5,638 bases of DNA from Halanaerobiales bacterium (GTDB taxonomy: Bacteria > Bacillota > Halanaerobiia > Halanaerobiales > JADQBU01), in contig JADQBU010000277.1 in NCBI GenBank assembly GCA_016278435.1, positions 1 through 5,638 of the forward strand, written 5' to 3'. Below, in pieces: positions 1-4,789 of this stretch (positions are counted from its first letter, which is position 1; every line of letters starts with the position of its first letter). A program made the position numbers and the translations under genes. The notes under the pieces are model-generated. The model was not told where the DNA came from. It made no database searches and was given only the letters and a program-made list of their open reading frames with translations.

Positions 1-449
1 TCAGAGAAAATATTTTATTTGGTGCTGGTGGAGATATCCCTATGAAAGAGGTAATAGAAGCAGCCAGTAAAGCCCGTGCTCACTGTTTTGTTAATCAGAT
101 GAGTACTAGATACCAGACCAGAATTGGTGAAAGGGGGGTCGGACTTTCAGGGGGTCAGAGACAGAGAATTGCTATTGCCAGGGCAATTCTCAAGGATCCC
201 GATATCTTGATTCTGGATGAAGCTACCAGTAATCTAGACTATACGACTGAAAAAGCGATACATGATACTATTAATAAGCTCAGTGAAGGAATTACTACAA
301 TTATAATTGCCCACCGGCTGAGTACTATTGCGGATTGTGACAGGATTATTATGTTAAACAAGGGGAAAATAACAGAAAAGGGTACCCATCAAGAACTGCT
401 GCAGAAAAAGGGGAGTTATTATAAATTAAGAAGAGCCCGGTTAAAATGA
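1..449 (+). CDS. ABC exporter ATP-binding protein, C-terminal part (5' truncated)
   Basis: The last 148 codons of an ABC transporter are present; the reading frame is open from base 3 and runs off the left edge, so the membrane domain and Walker A are outside the window. Visible in order are RENILFG at the first codons (bases 3-23, typical of exporter ATPases just after the Q-loop), the signature LSGGQ (144-158), Walker B ILILDE (204-221) followed by the D-loop SNLD, and the H-loop histidine in IIIAHR (312-314). The typical end GTHQELL...YYKL closes the protein. The domain therefore looks catalytically intact. This pattern is that of HlyB/LagD/MsbA-type exporters, which drive substrate out of the cytoplasm by ATP hydrolysis. 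The HlyD-type gene 90 bp downstream suggests a type I or bacteriocin-type exporter. Whether an N-terminal C39 peptidase is present cannot be seen. The family call is firm; the substrate is unknown. Confidence 0.93.
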   Translation, partial: RENILFGAGGDIPMKEVIEAASKARAHCFVNQMSTRYQTRIGERGVGLSGGQRQRIAIARAILKDPDILILDEATSNLDYTTEKAIHDTINKLSEGITTIIIAHRLSTIADCDRIIMLNKGKITEKGTHQELLQKKGSYYKLRRARLK

Positions 450-527
450 AACTACACAAAAGTATAGTAGAAAATAAATGTAAATAATGGTAAAATATTA
501 ACATAAGGTAAGAAACACTTCAATAAC

Positions 528-533
528 AGGTGA
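528..533 (+). promoter_or_regulatory. Ribosome binding site fixing the TTG start of the HlyD-like gene
   Basis: AGGTGA lies six bases before the TTG at 540. It supports this rare start codon over any later ATG, because the frame only makes a complete HlyD N-terminus (cytoplasmic tail plus membrane anchor) from here. The same AGGTGATTT string precedes the L,D-transpeptidase gene. Confidence 0.7.
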
Positions 534-539
534 TTTACT

Positions 540-1688
540 TTGCGGGAAGATTTCTTTAATTTTAAAGATTTTGTAGATAGCAAGGAAATTGTTAAGGCCC
601 GGGAACCCAACTTTATATTATTTTTCATCTATTTTATCTTGATAATTATGATTATTGCTCTGTTCTGGATGTGGTATGGAAAGATAGATATTGTTGTTAA
701 GGCTGATGGAATTGTGCGTCCGGGGAAAAGTGTTAGTATTGTCCGTAATGCCCTGGGTGGTAAATTAGCTTCTATTTCATTTCGAGAGGGAGAGGAAGTA
801 ACAAAGGGTGACAATCTTTTTATGATAAAAACCTCATCCCTGCAATCTAAAATAGAAGCCCTACAAAAGAAGATAGCTTTGTTAGAAGAAGATATTCTGC
901 TTTTAAACAGATTTATTAAAGCCCTGCATCTTAATGAAAATCTTTTCAGTAAAGAGGAATTATTATATCATAACCTTTTTCTTGTATATCAAATAAAATT
1001 AAATCAACTGGAACTTGACTATGAGCAGGCACGTGACCGTTATTTGAGACAAAAAAGTATTGGTAATAAAGGAATACCTGAGGTTAAGTTAAGAGAGTTA
1101 GAGATCATACTGCAGAATTCAAAATTAACAAGAGAAAAGTATATAAATGAAACCATTGTCAATATAAAGAAAGAGATTGAAAATAAAAAAGAAGAATCAC
1201 TCCAACTTAAACTTCAGTTGATTGATTTTGAGAGAAAATTAGACCAGTCCTGTGTTAAGTCTCCCATTACTGGGACCGTACAGGTTTTAAATAAAATAAA
1301 TGAAGGAGAATTTATACCGGGAGGTTTAAAGGTATTAAGAATTGTGCCCCCGGCAACCTCTGATTACTTGATGGAGATATCTGTTAAAAACAGGGATATT
1401 AGCCATCTGGAAGAAGGTCAGCTGGTTAAATACCGTTTTTTATCTCTACCCTTTCGTGAATATGGGGTATTAAAAGGTAAGATTTATAATATTTCTCGTG
1501 ATGTTATTTCAAATATTGATAGGTCCATGGCATATAAAATAGAGGCTTCGATTGAGAAAAAAAGGTTGAAAAATAAAAGAGGTGAAATAGAATATATTCG
1601 GTCCGGTATGATAAGTGAAGCCCGGATAGTGGTCGGTCAAAAAAGAATATTAAAACTTGTTTTACAGAAACTTGACCTGATAGATTAA
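540..1688 (+). CDS. HlyD-family secretion membrane fusion/adaptor protein
   Basis: This 382-residue protein has the full HlyD layout. A short cytoplasmic tail (1-24) precedes one membrane helix (about 25-46, ending FWMWYG). The first half of a lipoyl/barrel-sandwich domain follows (about 50-96, with GKLASISFREGEEVTKGD). A long Lys/Glu/Leu-rich coiled-coil hairpin spans about 97-238. The second lipoyl half (SPITGTV at 241-247, then NEGEFIPGG) and a beta-barrel region to the C-terminus complete it. Such proteins pair with an ABC exporter and, in a one-membrane or two-membrane envelope, link it to the outside or to an outer-membrane channel. The gene begins with TTG behind a good ribosome binding site and follows the ABC exporter gene by 90 bp, so the two probably work together. 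A hairpin with a T run lies about 10 bp after the stop. The family call is firm; the exported substrate is not visible. Confidence 0.92.
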   Translation: MREDFFNFKDFVDSKEIVKAREPNFILFFIYFILIIMIIALFWMWYGKIDIVVKADGIVRPGKSVSIVRNALGGKLASISFREGEEVTKGDNLFMIKTSSLQSKIEALQKKIALLEEDILLLNRFIKALHLNENLFSKEELLYHNLFLVYQIKLNQLELDYEQARDRYLRQKSIGNKGIPEVKLRELEIILQNSKLTREKYINETIVNIKKEIENKKEESLQLKLQLIDFERKLDQSCVKSPITGTVQVLNKINEGEFIPGGLKVLRIVPPATSDYLMEISVKNRDISHLEEGQLVKYRFLSLPFREYGVLKGKIYNISRDVISNIDRSMAYKIEASIEKKRLKNKRGEIEYIRSGMISEARIVVGQKRILKLVLQKLDLID

Positions 1689-1721
1689 GTCATATTTAGC
1701 CCGGTCATATTTCTTTGCCCG
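1689..1721 (+). repeat. Imperfect tandem direct repeat, two copies
   Basis: Two adjacent copies start with GTCATATTT: GTCATATTTAGCCCG (1689-1703) and GTCATATTTCTTTGCCCG (1704-1721). The second copy has a three-base insertion before GCCCG. The repeat begins right at the hlyD stop codon, and its second copy forms the left arm of the long hairpin that follows. It may be a local duplication of the end of the inverted-repeat element. Confidence 0.55.
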
Positions 1722-1804
1722 TTGTATTTAATACGTAGCCCCATAATTTCCTCCCTCTACACACGGTATGTATTAAACAGGGGACTATGAAATATGATTG
1801 GGTT
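1698..1804. repeat. Inverted-repeat pair resembling a miniature mobile element or IS remnant
   Basis: Read inward from both ends, the two arms give similar strings of about 40 bases. Each has CCC, two variable bases, TCATATTTC, four to six variable bases, CCC, a short gap, and then TTTAATAC(G or A)TA. The arms diverge mainly at scattered bases and at a few small insertions or deletions, as expected for decayed terminal inverted repeats. Only 29 bases separate them, too short to encode a transposase. No clear target-site duplication was found at the flanks. A large structured terminator is an equally good explanation. Confidence 0.35.
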
Positions 1805-1809
1805 TTTTT
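1698..1809 (+). terminator. Long hairpin with T7 tail, probable terminator of the exporter operon
   Basis: CCCGGTCATATTTC (1700-1713) pairs with GAAATATGATTGGG (1789-1802) over 14 positions with two G-T wobbles. Directly after it comes a run of seven T (1803-1809). An inner stem pairs TTTAATACGTA (1727-1737) with TATGTATTAAA (1767-1777), with one wobble, and CCC/GGG (1718-1720 and within 1780-1783) can pair between the two stems. The T run is only on the plus-strand side, so termination of rightward transcription from hlyD is the natural reading. The stem is much longer than in an ordinary intrinsic terminator and has a 29-base loop, so it may have additional roles or origins. The pairing is directly visible; the termination is inferred. 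Confidence 0.55.
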
Positions 1810-1845
1810 AATACCCAGGATACGAATAATTTCAAATAAGATAAA

Positions 1846-1851
1846 TATAAT
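1846..1851 (+). promoter_or_regulatory. Candidate -10 box for the L,D-transpeptidase / solute-binding-like gene pair
   Basis: A consensus TATAAT lies 45 bases before the ATG at 1897, downstream of the hairpin that probably ends the exporter operon. Transcription would start near 1858 and give a leader of about 39 bases. No good -35 hexamer is present at 16-18 bp spacing (the best match is about two of six), so this is only a candidate. A second TATAAT at 1870-1875 would start transcription inside the ribosome binding site and is less likely. Confidence 0.3.
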
Positions 1852-1885
1852 GCAAGTAGTGGACTAATTTATAATTTAACAGGTT

Positions 1886-1891
1886 AGGTGA
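1886..1891 (+). promoter_or_regulatory. Ribosome binding site that decides the L,D-transpeptidase start
   Basis: AGGTGA sits five bases before ATG at 1897. An in-frame GTG at 1888 lies inside this site and so cannot be the start that it serves. The ATG is therefore preferred, which shortens the longest possible reading by three residues (MIL). Confidence 0.75.
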
Positions 1892-1896
1892 TTTTA

Positions 1897-2607
1897 ATGA
1901 CCATAAAAGCTAGAAATTTAATTATTGTTTTTCTATTGCTGATTATTCTGAGCACAGTCTGTTATACAGGATATTACTATTTCAATAATCAGGATGAGGA
2001 TAAGAATCTTGAGGCCAACACAAAAATCAATAAAGAATACAGGATATTAATCAACCTCTATGAAAGAAATCTAAAATTATATATTGATGAGGAATTATAT
2101 AAAACCTATTCAGTAGCAATCGGAAAACCATCGACGAAAACTCCGGTCGGTGAATGGGCAATAATCCATAAGAGTAAGGACTGGGGTGGTGGTTTTGGTA
2201 CTCGCTGGCTGGGTCTTAATGTTCCCTGGGGTATTTATGGCATACACGGTACCAATAAACCATGGGCAATAGGAGGAGCTGTCAGTCATGGTTGTGTTAG
2301 AATGCATAATAGTAATGTAGAAGAATTATATGATATTGTTCCCCTGAAGACAAGGGTTAAAATTATCGGGGAGAGGATACCGATAAATGTCAACCGGGAA
2401 TTACGTCCGGGAGAAACTGGTCTGGCCGTTATGCAGCTGCAGGATAACTTGAGAAAGTTTGGTTTTGAACCAGGTTTCATGGATGCCCGTTATGGTACTG
2501 ACACCGAGAATGCTATCAGAGAACTGGAAGTCCAGTTTAACCTGAAGAGGGATGGAAAAGCAGACTGGAATGTCCTTTATTTAATTGAACTTCCGGAATT
2601 AGATTAG
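1897..2607 (+). CDS. Membrane-anchored L,D-transpeptidase (YkuD fold) with C-terminal peptidoglycan-binding domain
   Basis: This 236-residue protein is predicted to form meso-DAP (3-3) or related cross-links in peptidoglycan, acting outside the membrane. An N-terminal hydrophobic helix (about 8-28) works as signal anchor; no lipobox is evident. The YkuD catalytic domain spans about 47-158. It includes the substrate-entry strand KTPVGEW (81-87), the conserved histidine in IHGTN (H117) and the active-site motif SHGCVRMHN (130-138) with nucleophile C133; H131 and R135 are also present. Residues 168-232 form a PG_binding_1-like helical repeat (LRPGETGLAVMQLQDNLRKFG, broken here by function: a GxxGxxVxxLQ-type core, then YGTDTENAI). 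This is a common Firmicute layout, and all catalytic residues are intact. The next gene starts 37 bp downstream, so the pair is probably cotranscribed. The start is the ATG behind AGGTGA. The family call is firm; the exact role (general wall, spore cortex or repair) is open. Confidence 0.93.
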   Translation: MTIKARNLIIVFLLLIILSTVCYTGYYYFNNQDEDKNLEANTKINKEYRILINLYERNLKLYIDEELYKTYSVAIGKPSTKTPVGEWAIIHKSKDWGGGFGTRWLGLNVPWGIYGIHGTNKPWAIGGAVSHGCVRMHNSNVEELYDIVPLKTRVKIIGERIPINVNRELRPGETGLAVMQLQDNLRKFGFEPGFMDARYGTDTENAIRELEVQFNLKRDGKADWNVLYLIELPELD

Positions 2608-2644
2608 TATATATAAGAGAAATGGTATAAAGGGGTAGGTAATA

Positions 2645-3853
2645 GTGACAAAAAGAAGTCTAGTTATTCTTTTTATAATTTTTATTATACTGGGTAGTTT
2701 GGCCGGGATTTTTAAACATTATTATTCTTTCAATTATATATTTGATTCTCTTTATAATAAAAGCGGCATAAATCCTAAAGCAACCATAAATCCGGATCAA
2801 ACCTATGAACTGGAAATATGGTATTATCCTTTTTACAGGATGGTGAGTGAAAAAGAGGAAGAAGATTATTTTCAAGAAGTATTGAATACTGTTCAGGCAA
2901 GTTATCCCAACATCAGATTTAAATTAAAAGAATTAACTTTTTTAAAAGGAAAAATGAGATTACAAGAAGCGTTTGATAATGGGAATCCTCCTGATATTTA
3001 TTTTAATTTCAGTAATGATTCACTTTTAAATAGAAGATGGCAGGTGGCGGTTGAAGACTATATTACAAAAGAAGAGAGATCTGATTACAGCTTGATTAAA
3101 TGGAATCAAATAAATAACAACAATCATCTCTGGGGTTGGCCATTTTTAATGCAAAACCAGGTCTGGCTGGTAAATAATGATCTTGAAGAGCAGATAGGTG
3201 AAAATTTCCTGCAAGATATTAATAATCTGAGCAATGAATGTCTACTTTTCAATTATAATGATGATATTCTTTTAAGACAGCTTCTTTCTCTCCATGGTGT
3301 TAAAGATATAACCGGAGACGGCGAAGAGCTAAATAAAGAGCTACGCGCTGCCCTGAAGAGTATTTTCACCTGGATTGATAATCTGAGGAAAAAAGATATA
3401 TTTGCTTCTATGTCCGATAACAGGATGTTAAAGGACTTTATAGAAGAAGATAATGTGATTATCGGGCCGGTAAATATCTGGCTTCAGTCTGTACTTCAGA
3501 AAAGAAATCTGGTCAAGACGGCGATTTATTTACCCCGGCGGGTTCAGTTATTTACAATTAATGTCTTCCGCCAGGAAGAATATAAGGGGGATGACCATGT
3601 AAGAGCTGCCATGGAGGTAGCTAAAATAATCTCTCAGCAGTTTTCCCAACCACTGGCAGAACAGTTTGGAATTGAATCTGCATATCATGAAAGTGGTGAG
3701 GAAAATCAAACCAATCCTTCTGAAAGTTTAATTCAACTGCCGGAAATTTACCCGTCAGCCAGTGAATTATGGTATACAAAGATTATCCCGGTCTGGCTGG
3801 ATTTCTGGGAAAATGATCTGAGCGTGGAAGAGGCGGTGGCCAGGTTGGAATAG
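2645..3853 (+). CDS. Extracellular solute-binding-like protein, membrane-anchored, no lipidation Cys
   Basis: This 402-residue protein resembles ABC sugar-type solute-binding proteins (SBP_bac_1/8 superfamily). A hydrophobic N-terminal segment (5-23) precedes an extracellular-looking domain. Family-like signs are ELEIWYYPFY after the linker (the first beta strand), GNPPDIYF (113-120, the usual 'G-x-PPD' turn), WGWPF (163-167, the usual 'yGlPy' hinge strand) followed by VWLVNNDL, and a later VIIGPVNIWL strand. Clostridial binding proteins are normally lipoproteins. Here the segment ends SLAGIF, a lipobox-like LAG followed by Ile22 where Cys would be expected, so the protein is likely held by an uncleaved helix or released by signal peptidase I. 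It starts with GTG behind AGGGG, 37 bp after the L,D-transpeptidase gene, and no permease or ATPase gene adjoins it. It could bind a glycan or a cell-wall fragment, but the ligand cannot be read from the sequence. Confidence 0.8.
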   Translation: MTKRSLVILFIIFIILGSLAGIFKHYYSFNYIFDSLYNKSGINPKATINPDQTYELEIWYYPFYRMVSEKEEEDYFQEVLNTVQASYPNIRFKLKELTFLKGKMRLQEAFDNGNPPDIYFNFSNDSLLNRRWQVAVEDYITKEERSDYSLIKWNQINNNNHLWGWPFLMQNQVWLVNNDLEEQIGENFLQDINNLSNECLLFNYNDDILLRQLLSLHGVKDITGDGEELNKELRAALKSIFTWIDNLRKKDIFASMSDNRMLKDFIEEDNVIIGPVNIWLQSVLQKRNLVKTAIYLPRRVQLFTINVFRQEEYKGDDHVRAAMEVAKIISQQFSQPLAEQFGIESAYHESGEENQTNPSESLIQLPEIYPSASELWYTKIIPVWLDFWENDLSVEEAVARLE

Positions 3854-3881
3854 ATTCAACTGATTGATTATAAAGGATTTT

Positions 3882-3890
3882 TGATATAAT
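3882..3890 (+). promoter_or_regulatory. Candidate extended -10 promoter upstream of the regulator
   Basis: TGATATAAT is a TG-N-TATAAT extended -10 box. The upstream TTGATT (3864-3869) is a four-of-six -35 match but at a short 15-bp spacing. Transcription would start near 3897, ahead of the stronger promoter at 3926-3954. It could be a weaker second promoter of the regulator-lysA operon; AT-rich chance is a real alternative. Confidence 0.35.
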
Positions 3891-3925
3891 ATACAGAGCT
3901 TTTCAATAAAACAGTAGTCATATTA

Positions 3926-3954
3926 TTGACAACCTGCTGGTATGGGTATATAAT
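3926..3954 (+). promoter_or_regulatory. Consensus sigma-A promoter of the regulator-lysA operon
   Basis: TTGACA (3926-3931) and TATAAT (3949-3954) both match the housekeeping consensus perfectly and are separated by the ideal 17 bp. Transcription would begin near 3961 and give a leader of about 78 bases to the ATG at 4039. A promoter this strong generally needs a repressor, and the palindrome just downstream is placed to bind one. Confidence 0.88.
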
Positions 3955-3964
3955 TTTATCAATA

Positions 3965-3984
3965 GCTCATCATCAATGATGAGC
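3965..3984. promoter_or_regulatory. Perfect palindrome at the transcription start, probable operator
   Basis: GCTCATCAT (3965-3973) and ATGATGAGC (3976-3984) are exact reverse complements around CA. The dyad begins about five bases after the expected transcription start, so a bound dimer would block initiation or promoter escape. The adjacent gene encodes a probable dimeric winged-helix/FCD regulator, so autoregulation is the natural inference. In RNA the same bases can form an eight-pair stem with a UCAA loop at the 5' end of the message. No T run follows, so it is not a terminator. The sequence does not match the TGGT-N3-ACCA type of FadR sites. Confidence 0.7.
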
Positions 3985-4038
3985 GACCAGAGATTTACAT
4001 AATGAAGTATAGATGGCTTAATTAAGGAGAGTAAAAAG

Positions 4039-4776
4039 ATGTCTGAGATAATGGAAAGAGAAATTACAGAGAAGGAATACTTGATTTTAAAAACTGTAGC
4101 CAGGTATGATAAACCGGTAGGTTCAGGAACAATCAGTGTAGATATCACTGATATCGATAATTCAATCAGTGAAGCAACTGCTGGACGTATACTCCGGTTA
4201 CTTGACCAGAAGGGGTTTACTGAAAAAGTAGGTTATCAGGGAAGAATGGTAACTAAAAAGGGAATTACCAGGCTTAATCAGATAAATGAAAAACGGGCTA
4301 AAGTGGAACAACTTGAAGAATTAATGAAAGTAGGTCGGGCAAGGGGTAAGAGTGAATTAATAGATTTGTTGATTGCCAGAAGGGCAATTGAGAGAGAACT
4401 GGCCGGGTTAGCAGCCCTGAATGCTGATGAGGAACAAATTAATGAGTTGAGGGATATAATAAAAAAACATGAAGATAGGAGTAATAAGGAGTTAAGTGGG
4501 GCAATACAGGATCAGGATTTCCATAAATTGATATCTGAGATGGCTGATAATAATACCCTGAAGGCAGCCCTGAATCTGATCAAAGATGATGGCAACCTCT
4601 CACCTGTACTGGAATTTATCAGAAAGGAAGTAGGAAGCACCCTGATAGAAGACCACAGGGCAGTTTTGACTGCTATTGAAGAGGGAAATTCACTTGCAGC
4701 AGAAGAGGCGATGTTAGCTCATATAAATAATTTAATTCATGATGTAAATCATTACTGGGAAGAAATGAAATTATAA
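4039..4776 (+). CDS. Transcriptional regulator: HTH_12-type winged helix fused to FCD ligand-binding domain
   Basis: This 245-residue protein has two parts. Residues about 9-80 look like the winged helix of the RNase R/NrpR type (HTH_12): ILKTVARYDKPVGSGTIS, then SEATAGRILRLLDQKGF as the recognition region, then GYQGRMVTKKG as the wing. This is not the GntR winged helix that normally precedes an FCD domain. Residues about 103-240 form an all-helical FCD domain. They carry the usual metal/ligand pattern: D158 and H162 (in DQDFHKL), H206 (in EDHRAVLTAI) and H228 (in MLAHIN). FCD regulators bind carboxylic or amino acids and change DNA binding. The ATG follows AAGGAG (4024-4029) by nine bases. 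The gene lies downstream of a consensus promoter with a palindromic operator, and its stop overlaps the lysA ribosome binding site. Control of itself and lysA is inferred; the effector is unknown. Confidence 0.88.
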   Translation: MSEIMEREITEKEYLILKTVARYDKPVGSGTISVDITDIDNSISEATAGRILRLLDQKGFTEKVGYQGRMVTKKGITRLNQINEKRAKVEQLEELMKVGRARGKSELIDLLIARRAIERELAGLAALNADEEQINELRDIIKKHEDRSNKELSGAIQDQDFHKLISEMADNNTLKAALNLIKDDGNLSPVLEFIRKEVGSTLIEDHRAVLTAIEEGNSLAAEEAMLAHINNLIHDVNHYWEEMKL

Positions 4777-4789
4777 GGAGCTGGAAAAA

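Noticed and set aside
488..496. TGGTAAAAT, an extended -10-like string between the ABC and hlyD genes
   Set aside because: No -35 partner is visible, the box has only five of six matches, and the gap is AT-rich; chance is the simpler reading.
1798..1818. Small hairpin TGGGT / ACCCA around the T run
   Set aside because: It has only five pairs, its loop contains the T run and no T run follows, so it is not a separate terminator. The T run is better read as the tail of the larger hairpin.
3854..3925. Terminator after the solute-binding-like gene
   Set aside because: I looked for a GC stem followed by a T run and found none; the T5 at 3878-3882 has no hairpin before it. Some read-through into the regulator is possible.
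3903..3929. Seven-base inverted repeat TCAATAA / TTATTGA overlapping the -35 box
   Set aside because: The arms are short and AT-rich with a 13-base spacer, far weaker than the palindrome at 3965-3984; I cannot separate it from chance.
3976..4002. Tiny leader frame ATG ATG AGC ... TAA (8 codons) before the regulator
   Set aside because: It has no ribosome binding site and no lysine codons, and it is explained by the ATGATG of the palindrome, so a leader-peptide attenuator is not supported.
3918..4148. Open frame of 76 codons on the minus strand across the promoter and regulator start
   Set aside because: It runs antisense to the consensus promoter, the palindrome and the winged-helix coding region, with no sign of selection as protein.
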